In this document: positions 6,908 to 13,776 of the stretch, one piece after another
Layout: the number at the start of each line of letters is the position of its first letter
Numbering within the stretch: position 1 is the first letter of the stretch
Origin: Chloroflexota bacterium
GTDB lineage: Bacteria; Chloroflexota; Anaerolineae; Anaerolineales; UBA11579
Reading direction: 5' to 3'
Assembly: GCA_030610225.1 (NCBI GenBank)
Contig: JAUWSD010000006.1
Coordinates: 1 to 14,745, forward strand
Length of the DNA: 14,745 nt
Position numbers and translations under genes: made by a program
The notes under the pieces: model-generated
The model's database searches: none
Told to the model about the DNA's origin: nothing
The model's input: only the letters and a program-made list of their open reading frames with translations

Positions 6908-8134
6908 TCAATCATCCTTGCTTAATGGTAATTTTATAACGAATTTCGTACCTTTATCACCATTTGACATAACTGAAATTGTTCCTTGATGGGCTTTGAT
7001 GATCTGTTTGCAAATAAATAATCCCATGCCAGTGCCCCTGACACTTGCGGTATTATTCGGAACCCGGAAGAATTTGGTGAAGATCTTATCAAAGTACATT
7101 TCTGGGATGCCTGGACCGTCATCCTCAAAGGTTAATTGGGCTTCTCCGGCCACTTCTTCCAGAATTATCTTTAATGTGCTGTTCGGAGCATATTTTGCGG
7201 CATTCCCGATCAGGTTCTCTACTACTGCTGAAATGCGGGTTGTATCTGCCAGGATAAAAAGTTCAAGGTCCCTGATCACTAACATTATCTTAATATTTTC
7301 GAAACGTGGCTCCAGACGTTCAACCAGACTCTCAATGAGCTTGCTGATATTGGTCTTCTTGATCTCCATTGGCAGCGTGCCTGTCTGAAGGCGGGAGGAG
7401 TCCAGAAGGACATTGATCAGATCACTCAATCTATCGGTCTCTTCATCTATGATATGCAGGAATTCATCCTGAGTTTTCTTATCCCAATTTGCGTCCTGCC
7501 TGAGTAATGTGGTCGCATATCCTTTTATAAATCCGATGGGTGTGTTCAGTTCGTGTGTGATCATCGCAATGAAAGTTTCCTGAAGCGTATTCAATTTTTT
7601 GGTTGCTTCCAGATCTGCGATATTACTGATCAGGTATTGGCGTTCAAAGAAATGAGAAATATGAGTTGCAAATATCTCAGCTAGGCGAACTTGTTTTTCT
7701 TCATAAGGTGGTCCACCAAAACGGACGAATACAAGCACGCCGCTTGTAACTCCTCTGGCTTTGATCGGCAGGCCGAGAATAAAAGGTTGATCCAATCTGT
7801 CATAGTGGGGGGAAATCGGGCTTTCCGAGATGAATCTGTCCTCAGATTTAATAACCTCTGAGACTACCAGTTCACCCCACGTAAGTTCTGCGGGGGTTGC
7901 CCTTCCTCTGCCTATCGCTCTTGCAAAAACAGGCTCGGTATTATCCCCATCCATTTTTTGATAGATGGCGATATTATCGAATATGAACATAGGGCGTGCG
8001 ATCTTGAATATTTGGTCAAAAGCCTGGTCAAAATTATTCGTTTCAGCGATAACAAGGCTGATCGAATAAAGAGCTTCCAATTCATCATTTGTCAGTATTG
8101 AGGCAAGATTCTCGGTTGGTATTGAATTTGTCAT
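6908..8134 (-). CDS. Soluble GAF-domain sensor histidine kinase
   Basis: A 408-residue kinase without membrane segments, so it senses an internal or diffusible signal. A GAF-like domain spans about 22-168 (LEALYSISLVIAE, GLPIKARGVTSGVLVFVRFG). A helical linker leads to the HisKA domain, with the H-box at FIAMITHELNTPIGFIKGY (His194). The ATPase domain has the N-box ENLIGNAAKYAPNS (Asn307, Asn311), G1 DDGPGI (338-343), the F-box region FTKFFRV and G2 GTGMGL (367-372), so it should be active. It is the first gene of the five-gene operon. No Shine-Dalgarno precedes ATG 8134, so initiation may be weak or leader-dependent. The signal bound by the GAF domain cannot be read from sequence. Confidence 0.93.
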   Translation of the reverse strand: MTNSIPTENLASILTNDELEALYSISLVIAETNNFDQAFDQIFKIARPMFIFDNIAIYQKMDGDNTEPVFARAIGRGRATPAELTWGELVVSEVIKSEDRFISESPISPHYDRLDQPFILGLPIKARGVTSGVLVFVRFGGPPYEEKQVRLAEIFATHISHFFERQYLISNIADLEATKKLNTLQETFIAMITHELNTPIGFIKGYATTLLRQDANWDKKTQDEFLHIIDEETDRLSDLINVLLDSSRLQTGTLPMEIKKTNISKLIESLVERLEPRFENIKIMLVIRDLELFILADTTRISAVVENLIGNAAKYAPNSTLKIILEEVAGEAQLTFEDDGPGIPEMYFDKIFTKFFRVPNNTASVRGTGMGLFICKQIIKAHQGTISVMSNGDKGTKFVIKLPLSKDD

Positions 8135-8157
8135 TAATTATTCACAGTCAGATAAAA

Positions 8158-8188
8158 AGATATATGTTTCTATTGTATAAATATATCT
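8158..8188. repeat. Inverted repeat flanking the kinase -10
   Basis: AGATATAT (8158-8165) and ATATATCT (8181-8188) are perfect 8-bp arms separated by 15 bp, with the kinase -10 (8172-8177) in the middle. The half-sites would lie on either side of the -10, in reach of a dimeric regulator. AT-rich sequence raises the odds of chance. Confidence 0.4.
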
Positions 8189-8200
8189 GGTACTTCACAA
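8172..8200 (-). promoter_or_regulatory. Promoter of the kinase operon
   Basis: On the minus strand TTGTGA (8200-8195), a 17-bp spacer, and TACAAT (8177-8172) make a sigma-70-like promoter. Transcription would start near 8165, about 30 nt before the kinase ATG. Confidence 0.6.
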
Positions 8201-8206
8201 CCCGAT

Positions 8207-8215
8207 TGGTATAAT
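8207..8215 (+). promoter_or_regulatory. Extended -10 promoter for birA
   Basis: TGGTATAAT is a perfect TGnTATAAT, embedded in TTGGTATAATCAA, nearly the same 13 bases as at 939-951. The -35 position (8187-8192, CTGGTA) is poor. The start near 8222 leaves only a short leader before ATG 8236. The element overlaps the divergent kinase promoter. Confidence 0.6.
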
Positions 8216-8235
8216 CAAATTCAGGAAAACAGAAC

Positions 8236-9009
8236 ATGGAGAAAAGAAAAATCATCAGGAAGTTGAAAGAGCAGGGGTTTCAAATTATTGAAATTCATGC
8301 TTCTATTGGGTCAACAAATGACAGAGCGATGGAAATCGTGAAAGAAAATAAGGTGGATTTGGGGATTGTGATCGCTGAGCACCAAAGCAAGGGCAGGGGG
8401 AGAGGAGAAAGAACGTGGGAAACAGAGGAAGGAGCAGGTTTGGCGTTGAGCTTCATTTTTGGAGATATAGCTGCACACCAGAATATATTGGGAAGAGTGA
8501 CTGGTATTGGAGCACTGGCGGTTACCCAAACAGTGACTGAGCTTTTTGACCTTTCAGCAAAGATCAAATGGCCCAATGATGTGCTTCTGGATGGAAAGAA
8601 ATTCTGTGGTATTTTGACTGAGGCTGACTGGGTTGGTAGCAATCTGAGATCTCTTATCGTTGGTATAGGTATAAATATATCAAAATCAGCAATACCAAAG
8701 GAAGTCTTATTCCCGGCCACAGCATTGGAATTGGAGTATAAAGACTCAATTTCCAAAGAAATTCTTCTGGAGAAGTTGATCGTGAATCTATTGAGGGTAA
8801 TGAAGGAAATCAATTCTGATCAGATCATCAGGGAATGGGAGGAAAACCTTGCTTTTAAAGGTTCAGAAGTGTTCCTCCATAGAGATGGGAGCCATATATG
8901 TTCTGGTGAGCTGCTGGGGCTGGATGATGATGGCGGAATTGTGATACTAACAAGTGATGAAAAGAAAAACATTTTTTACTATGGGGACTTACATTTGGCT
9001 GTAAAATAG
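8236..9009 (+). CDS. birA: Biotin-[acetyl-CoA-carboxylase] ligase, class I (no HTH)
   Basis: The enzyme makes biotinyl-AMP and transfers biotin to the lysine of biotin carboxyl carrier proteins. The 257 residues start directly in the catalytic domain, with no N-terminal helix-turn-helix, so this is a class I ligase and not the bifunctional BirA repressor. Motifs are STND (26-29), the adenylate loop GRGRG (53-57), the KWPNDVLLDGKKFCGIL block (111-127) with the catalytic-type lysines, and VGIGINIS (142-149). A small SH3-like C-terminal domain closes the protein (about 210-257). AGGA lies about 10 nt before the ATG. It is divergent from the kinase operon and followed after 4 nt by a small membrane protein. 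Confidence 0.94.
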   Translation: MEKRKIIRKLKEQGFQIIEIHASIGSTNDRAMEIVKENKVDLGIVIAEHQSKGRGRGERTWETEEGAGLALSFIFGDIAAHQNILGRVTGIGALAVTQTVTELFDLSAKIKWPNDVLLDGKKFCGILTEADWVGSNLRSLIVGIGINISKSAIPKEVLFPATALELEYKDSISKEILLEKLIVNLLRVMKEINSDQIIREWEENLAFKGSEVFLHRDGSHICSGELLGLDDDGGIVILTSDEKKNIFYYGDLHLAVK

Positions 9010-9013
9010 GGAA

Positions 9014-9238
9014 ATGGATAATAAATTGAAGGCTGGCAGAATTCCAAAACAGGTTGATGAGATGGAGCAGGTTCCAATCGATGAACACATTGTCGATGCA
9101 CCTGCTGAGATCAGACCTGAAAAAATCTTCGGGATGACACCTCTTCAGCTTTTTGTTATTTCGCTTGAAATATTCTGGTTGGTGTTATTTGTGGGGTCAA
9201 TAATTCTGTTCTTTTCAGGAAAGATCGTATTTCCATAA
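9014..9238 (+). CDS. Small single-pass membrane protein downstream of birA
   Basis: A 74-residue protein of no family I recognise. Residues 1-40 are polar and acidic in the middle (DEMEQVPIDEHIVDAPAE). About 44-68 is a clear membrane span (LQLFVISLEIFWLVLFVGSI), and the chain ends GKIVFP. It starts 4 nt after the birA stop, leaving no properly spaced RBS, so it is probably coupled to birA translation. A second ATG at 9062 (Met17) would give 58 residues with an AGG 8 nt upstream and is an alternative start. The stop codon lies inside the left arm of the terminator that follows. The clear membrane span and operon position argue that it is a real gene. Confidence 0.6.
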   Translation: MDNKLKAGRIPKQVDEMEQVPIDEHIVDAPAEIRPEKIFGMTPLQLFVISLEIFWLVLFVGSIILFFSGKIVFP

Positions 9239-9272
9239 GAAAACTCCCCGGTTTTCCGGGGAGTTTTCTTAT
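9235..9272. terminator. Bidirectional terminator between the birA operon and gyrA
   Basis: A perfect 17-bp stem (9235-9251 with 9256-9272) around a TTTT loop, with a CCCCGG/CCGGGG core and A-rich/T-rich outer arms. Because the outer arms are A on one side and T on the other, it reads as GC stem plus T tract on both strands. It terminates the converging birA and gyrA transcripts. Confidence 0.93.
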
Positions 9273-9280
9273 CTACTTAT

Positions 9281-11746
9281 TTACTTTTCTTCAATTATTT
9301 CTTTCATATCTGCTGCAGATGTACGGGCAACTGAAGAAACCGAATCACCATCATTTATGTTCATTATCCTGACGCCCATGGTTGCTCTTCCAGCGGTTGA
9401 AATATTATCAACAGTAGTTCTCATGACAACACCATTCGAGGAGATAACTGTTAACTCATCAGAAGGCTGAACAATCCTTGCTGCTGCGATCTTTCCGATC
9501 TTTGGGATCATATTTGTATCAACTGTCTTTACGCCCAAAGTGCCGCGCCCTTTAGTAACATACTTATCAAGGGGAGTGCGTTTGCCATAACCTTTTTCGG
9601 TGATAACAAGAAGGTGGCCATCTTTCTCGACCACTTCCATGCTGGTGACTTCATCATCACCTCTCATCTTGATGCCAATTACACCGCCTGCCTGTCTTCC
9701 CATCGCTCTGACATTGTTCTCATCAAAGCGGAGGGCTTTTCCGTTTCTGGTGATTATGATGACATTGTCTTTTCCACTGGTCAACCTGACCCAGCCCAGA
9801 GAATCGTCATTCGCCAAGTTCATTGCGATCAACCCAGATGGGCGTACAGATTCAAACTCTGATAATGCAACTCGTTTGGTTTTGCCTTTCTTGGTTGTCA
9901 TGATGCAGAATTCTGAATTCTTGAAATTTCTGACCCTTACAGCTGCTGTGATTGTTTCATCAGCGCCAAGAGCAAGAACGTTGAAGATAGATGTTCCTTT
10001 TGCAGTTCTGCTTGCTTCTGGAATTCTGTAGGCTTTCACTGAATAGACTTTTCCTCTATCAGAGAAAAATAGAATTGTTTCTTTTGATCTGGATGGGATT
10101 AGCATAGCGACTTCATCTTCGTCCTTCATTGTGTGCCCAATGACGCCTTTGCCACCGCGTGCTTGTGACCTGAAAGTGACTGCTGGAATCCTCTTGATAT
10201 AACCTCTCTCTGTCAATGTGATCAGGATAGCCTCATCTTTTACGAGGTCTTCCTCATTAAAATCACCCGTATCTTCAAGTTCAAAGGTGGTTTTTCTCTC
10301 ATCGCCATATTTCTCAACCATTTCGATTGAGTCATCTTTTACCAAGCCAAGGATCTTTTTTGGATGAGCCAGCAAATCTTCAAAATATTTGATCAGGTCT
10401 TTTATTTCTTTGTGTTCATCCTCGATCTTCTGTCTTTCCAAAGCAGCAAGCCGCCTAAGCTGCATATCAAGGATCGCCTGAGCCTGAATATCGCTAAGCT
10501 TAAAACGTGACATAAGCTGAGTCTTAGCCTTTTCTACATTCTCAGATTCCCGAATAGTTTTGATGACAGCATCAATATTATTAAGGGCGATCAAAAGTCC
10601 ATCAAGAATGTGGAGCCTGTCCTGAGCTTTTTTCAAGTCAAACTTCGTGCGTCTGTTTATGACCTCGACCCGGTGGTCGATAAAGATCTTCAGGGCGCGT
10701 TTTAATGTCAGCGTGAGCGGTTCACCACCAACAAGCGCCAGGAGCTGAGTACTGAAGGTTGATTGGAGCGGTGTGTATTTGTATAAACGATTTAAAACAG
10801 TCCTGGGCTGAGTACCTCTATTGAGCTCAATATTGATGCTCATGCCCAAGCGGTCAGATTCGTCACGAAGATCAGATATTCCAACCAACTTCCCTTGTCG
10901 GACAAGGGCTGCGATCCTCTCGATCAGTTTGGTTTGGTTTACCTGGTATGGAATTTCTGTGATGACGATCTTATGCCTTCCAGCCCGCATTTCCTGGATC
11001 GTGGCTCTTCCCCGCAAGATAATTTTTCCACGTCCGGTACTGTATATTTGGCGGACACCGTCAAGACCCACAATTATTGCACCAGTGGGAAAATCCGGAC
11101 CTTTTACGAATTCCATTAGATCATCTACTGTGATGTCATCATAATTATCAAAATTGTCGATCATAAAATTGATCGCATTTGTCAATTCAACCAAATTATG
11201 CGGGGGTATATTTGAAGCCATACCGACTGCAATTCCAGACGATCCGTTAAGGAGCAGGTTTGGAAGTCTGTTTGGGAGGACTGATGGTTCGAATAGTGAG
11301 GCATCGAAGTTCTCAACATAGTCAACAGTGTCTTTTTGAATGTCGATCAACAATTCCCCGGCCATCTTAGCCATACGTGCTTCTGTATAACGCATTGCAG
11401 CAGGTGGATCTCCACCAATTGAACCAAAGTTACCCTGTCCATCGACAAGAGGGTAGCGCAATGAGAAATCTTGTGCCATTCTGGCCATGGCATCATAGAC
11501 AGCGCCGTCACTGTGGGGGTGGTATTTACCCAACACTTCACCAACGATCCTGGCTGATTTCTTATATGAGGTTCCAGCACGGATACCCATGTCGTGCATT
11601 GCATACAAGATCCTTCTGTGTACAGGTTTTAGCCCATCTCTGGCATCTGGAAGTGCCCGTGAAACAATAACGCTCATTGCATAATCTAAATATGCTGAAC
11701 GCATTTCGTTATTTATATCAACTCGTTCAACTTGCCCAATTTCCAT
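9281..11746 (-). CDS. gyrA: DNA gyrase subunit A
   Basis: This is the DNA breakage-reunion subunit of gyrase (A2B2), which introduces negative supercoils. At 821 residues it is a normal length. Seen in order: the winged-helix core with YAMSVIVSRALPDARDGLKP, GKYHPHSDGAVYD (74-85), the DNA-linking tyrosine Tyr120 in PPAAMRYTEARM, the tower and coiled-coil region (DIQAQAILDMQLRRLAALE, 419-437), then the beta-pinwheel C-terminal domain with the GyrA box QARGGKG (528-534). The GyrA box distinguishes gyrase from topoisomerase IV. The quinolone-site pair is unusual: the Escherichia coli G-D-S(83) is S-D-G here, so glycine sits at the Ser83 position, while Asp87 is kept (Asp85). GAGG lies 8 nt before the ATG. 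It stands alone between a promoter and a strong terminator; gyrB is not in the window. Confidence 0.96.
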   Translation of the reverse strand: MEIGQVERVDINNEMRSAYLDYAMSVIVSRALPDARDGLKPVHRRILYAMHDMGIRAGTSYKKSARIVGEVLGKYHPHSDGAVYDAMARMAQDFSLRYPLVDGQGNFGSIGGDPPAAMRYTEARMAKMAGELLIDIQKDTVDYVENFDASLFEPSVLPNRLPNLLLNGSSGIAVGMASNIPPHNLVELTNAINFMIDNFDNYDDITVDDLMEFVKGPDFPTGAIIVGLDGVRQIYSTGRGKIILRGRATIQEMRAGRHKIVITEIPYQVNQTKLIERIAALVRQGKLVGISDLRDESDRLGMSINIELNRGTQPRTVLNRLYKYTPLQSTFSTQLLALVGGEPLTLTLKRALKIFIDHRVEVINRRTKFDLKKAQDRLHILDGLLIALNNIDAVIKTIRESENVEKAKTQLMSRFKLSDIQAQAILDMQLRRLAALERQKIEDEHKEIKDLIKYFEDLLAHPKKILGLVKDDSIEMVEKYGDERKTTFELEDTGDFNEEDLVKDEAILITLTERGYIKRIPAVTFRSQARGGKGVIGHTMKDEDEVAMLIPSRSKETILFFSDRGKVYSVKAYRIPEASRTAKGTSIFNVLALGADETITAAVRVRNFKNSEFCIMTTKKGKTKRVALSEFESVRPSGLIAMNLANDDSLGWVRLTSGKDNVIIITRNGKALRFDENNVRAMGRQAGGVIGIKMRGDDEVTSMEVVEKDGHLLVITEKGYGKRTPLDKYVTKGRGTLGVKTVDTNMIPKIGKIAAARIVQPSDELTVISSNGVVMRTTVDNISTAGRATMGVRIMNINDGDSVSSVARTSAADMKEIIEEK

Positions 11747-11810
11747 TCAGTTTCCTCTCGTTTTGATGTCTAATATTGTGTACTAAAATCCGAAATTGTA
11801 GTATCCCTAT

Positions 11811-11816
11811 ATTATA
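11811..11816 (-). promoter_or_regulatory. -10 element of gyrA
   Basis: On the minus strand TATAAT follows GCGCGG, about 65 nt upstream of the gyrA start. No convincing -35 is found at 16 to 18 bp and it lacks the TG extension, so the call rests on a perfect hexamer and its position. Confidence 0.45.
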
Positions 11817-11900
11817 CCGCGCCTTGTAATATTAATCCTTAGTTCTATTATTAACTTGAAGGGAAATTTCGGGAAAGACTAGACTATATCTACAGATTTG

Positions 11901-11909
11901 TGATATACT
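11901..11909 (+). promoter_or_regulatory. rpsB: Extended -10 promoter of the rpsB operon
   Basis: TGATATACT matches TGnTATAAT at all but one base. A weak TAGACT (11880-11885) sits 18 bp upstream. Transcription near 11916 would give a leader of about 118 nt before rpsB. Confidence 0.55.
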
Positions 11910-11915
11910 CTGACG

Positions 11916-12033
11916 GCTCAAATGATTGAGCACATTACACACGCTTTTTGACTTGCATGTGCGTGTCATAAATCTTTATGACAACTTGCAGGATGGATAA
12001 AAGCGGAGGACAAAACGCGAAGGAGATTTTCAA
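11916..12033 (+). promoter_or_regulatory. Structured 5' leader of rpsB
   Basis: The leader holds several inverted repeats. GCTCAA-ATGA-TTGAGC is a perfect 6-bp hairpin at 11916-11931. ACACGC (11939-11944) can pair with GCGTGT (11961-11966). TGTCATAAA-TC-TTTATGACA is a perfect 9-bp stem at 11964-11983, and its left arm shares three bases with the previous stem, so the two compete. ACTTGCA is directly repeated at 11951 and 11984, flanking that stem. AAGGAG lies 8 nt before the ATG. Leader-based autogenous control of rpsB-tsf by S2 is known in Escherichia coli; a similar role here is inference. Confidence 0.5.
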
Positions 12034-13071
12034 ATGTCAAAGATTTCTATGAAGGCGCTTTTAGAAAGCGGAGTTCACTTTGGACACCGTACACACCGCT
12101 GGAACCCAAATATGAAACCCTATATCTTCACCGAAAGAAACGGGATCCATATTATTGATCTTCAGCAGACTGTGAAGATGTTGGACCAGGCTTTTAAACT
12201 TGTTCAGCAGACTGTAGCAGATGGCGGCACTATCCTGTTTGTAGGAACCAAACGCCAGGCACATGAAACAATTACACAGGAAGCAATCCGTTGTGGAATG
12301 CCCTATGTTTCATTCCGCTGGCTGGGCGGTATGCTCACAAATTGGGTGACAATGCGCCAGAGAATTAACGAATGGGACCGTTTAGAAAGAATGCGTGAAA
12401 AAGGCGAGTTGGAACGACTGACAAAGAAAGAACGCTTGATCATTGACCGCAAGATCGATAAACTTCAAGCTCGATTTAGCGGCGTCCGACATATGCACAA
12501 ACTCCCAGACCTGGTATTCATTATTGATATTCAGCGCGAAGAGACAGCAGTAAAAGAAGCAAACACTCTCAAAATTCCGATCCTTGCATTGGTTGATACC
12601 AATTGTGATCCAAGAGAAATTGACCACGTGATCCCATCCAATGATGATGCGATCCGCGCGATAAAACTCATGGTCGGCAACATGGCAGATGCAGTCTTAG
12701 CTGGAAATGACATGCGCAAAGATGGTGATGTTCCTGCAGCGGCAGCCCCAGCATATGAAGAAGAACAGGTTGAGATGAGCGACGAAGATCTTCTGGGTGC
12801 TTCAACTATAGCTAAAGTGGAAGCAGCGCAGGCTGAAGAGGTTGAGGACACAGTCGAAGAAGCAGTTGAAGAAGCCGCTGAGGTAGTCGAAGAAGCTGCT
12901 GAAGCAGTTGAAGAAACTGTAGAAGATGTAGTTGAAGAGGCTGCAGAAGTAGTCGAAGAAGCTGCTGAAGTAGTCGAAGAAGCTGCTGAAGTAGTCGAAG
13001 AAGCTGCTGAGGTAGTTAAAGAAGAAGCTGTCGATTCAGAAACATCGGCTGATGAAGCAGATGCAAAATAA
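12034..13071 (+). CDS. rpsB: 30S ribosomal protein S2 with long acidic repeat tail
   Basis: S2 assembles late on the 30S subunit and is needed for S1 binding in many bacteria. The core (1 to about 225) is canonical: MKALLESGVHFGHRTHRWNP, KPYIFTERNGIHIIDLQQT, ILFVGTKRQA, RWLGGMLTN, LPDLVFIIDI and IPILALVDTN. S2 is usually 230 to 260 residues; this one is 345. The extra ~100 residues after a PAAAAPAY linker are Glu/Ala/Val-rich with AEVVEEA heptads, highly acidic and probably one long helix or disordered. There is no Trp, Arg or aromatic residue in the repeat section. AAGGAG lies 8 nt before the ATG. tsf follows after 23 nt, the common rpsB-tsf-pyrH order. Confidence 0.96.
   Translation: MSKISMKALLESGVHFGHRTHRWNPNMKPYIFTERNGIHIIDLQQTVKMLDQAFKLVQQTVADGGTILFVGTKRQAHETITQEAIRCGMPYVSFRWLGGMLTNWVTMRQRINEWDRLERMREKGELERLTKKERLIIDRKIDKLQARFSGVRHMHKLPDLVFIIDIQREETAVKEANTLKIPILALVDTNCDPREIDHVIPSNDDAIRAIKLMVGNMADAVLAGNDMRKDGDVPAAAAPAYEEEQVEMSDEDLLGASTIAKVEAAQAEEVEDTVEEAVEEAAEVVEEAAEAVEETVEDVVEEAAEVVEEAAEVVEEAAEVVEEAAEVVKEEAVDSETSADEADAK
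12946..13008 (+). repeat. Exact 21-bp tandem repeat (3 copies) in the S2 tail
   Basis: Three identical 21-bp units (gaagtagtcgaagaagctgct) encode EVVEEAA three times. Diverged copies lie on both sides, from about 12856 to 13023. Exact copies at the DNA level point to recent slippage-type expansion, and a change of one unit keeps the frame. Confidence 0.93.
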
Positions 13072-13094
13072 GAAGTAGAGCTGCGAGGATAATT

Positions 13095-13718
13095 ATGGAA
13101 ATTACAATTGACCAAATTAAAGCATTAAGAGAAGAGTCTGGTGTAGGCATCTTGGATTGCCGCACAGCTCTTGAACAATCTGATGGCGATTTTGAGAAAG
13201 CCCTTGAAGCTCTTAGAGAAAAAGGTTTTGCTAAAGCAGAGAAACGAGCTGAACGGGAAGCATCTGAGGGAATAGTAGAAGTTTATTCACATGGGAAAGG
13301 CCGTATTGGCGTCCTGGTTGAATTAAACTGCGAAACCGATTTCGTTTCGAAAACAGATAAATTCAAAGAATTTGCCCATGAGATCGCTCTTCAGGTAACA
13401 GCTGCAGGTGCAGAATTTGTTAGCGAAGAGGATATTGACGAGGAAATTCTGGCAGCTATTCGAGAAGAAGCTCTCGTAATGGTAAAAGAAGAAGGTAAGC
13501 CAGAGAAGATTTGGGAGAATATCATTGAGGGCAAGATCAAAAAGTTTAAGGATGAGAAAGTGCTTCTCAACCAAAAGTACATCCGCAATGATGAGCTCAC
13601 AATTCGGGATATGCTGAATAACACGATCGCTGCGATGGGTGAGAAACTGGTTATCCGCCGCATTGCCCGTTTTGAATTGGGCGAACTAAGCGCTGTAGAA
13701 GAACAAGAAGCAGAGTAA
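13095..13718 (+). CDS. tsf: Elongation factor Ts (short form)
   Basis: EF-Ts is the guanine-nucleotide exchange factor for EF-Tu. It has the N-terminal UBA-like domain (1-45; IKALREESGVGILDCRTALE) and the EF-Tu-contacting TDFV motif (81-84, in ELNCETDFVSKTDKF). At 207 residues it is close to the short single-subdomain form of Thermus, not the ~280-residue E. coli form. The C-terminus is acidic (AVEEQEAE). GAGG lies 6 nt upstream of the ATG. It is cotranscribed with rpsB, and a terminator-like hairpin follows the stop by 4 nt. Confidence 0.96.
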   Translation: MEITIDQIKALREESGVGILDCRTALEQSDGDFEKALEALREKGFAKAEKRAEREASEGIVEVYSHGKGRIGVLVELNCETDFVSKTDKFKEFAHEIALQVTAAGAEFVSEEDIDEEILAAIREEALVMVKEEGKPEKIWENIIEGKIKKFKDEKVLLNQKYIRNDELTIRDMLNNTIAAMGEKLVIRRIARFELGELSAVEEQEAE

Positions 13719-13722
13719 AATT

Positions 13723-13749
13723 AAAGCCAACCGTGAGGTTGGCTTTTTT
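13723..13749 (+). terminator. Terminator or attenuator between tsf and pyrH
   Basis: AAAGCCAACC (13723-13732), a GTGA loop, and GGTTGGCTTT (13737-13746) form a perfect 10-bp stem followed by a T run ending at 13749. It looks fully intrinsic. No clear promoter lies between it and pyrH, so it may act as a partial stop that lowers pyrH expression relative to rpsB-tsf. Confidence 0.88.
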
Positions 13750-13776
13750 ATAACAATTGACAGGAGATATTTCTAA

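Noticed and set aside
6897..6911. TTG start giving a 235-residue response regulator
   Set aside because: ATG at 6896 has a well-spaced GAGG and the standard receiver N-terminus, and the extra five residues overlap the kinase stop.
8295..8813. 172-codon minus-strand open frame opposite birA
   Set aside because: It is antisense to a gene with clear catalytic motifs, and its translation has no recognisable domain.
9600..10031. 143-codon plus-strand open frame inside gyrA
   Set aside because: It is a shadow of the gyrA C-terminal domain; its Ser/Pro/Leu-rich composition is typical of antisense reading.
12946..13008. CRISPR or mobile-element-like direct repeats
   Set aside because: The repeats are 21-bp head-to-tail units without spacers, in frame within rpsB; they encode protein repeats.
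12531..13115. Long minus-strand open frame (194 codons, Ser/Ala/Thr-rich) opposite rpsB
   Set aside because: It is the antisense reading of the Glu/Ala repeat tail. The low-complexity protein mirrors the repeat and there is no RBS. rpsB is certain.
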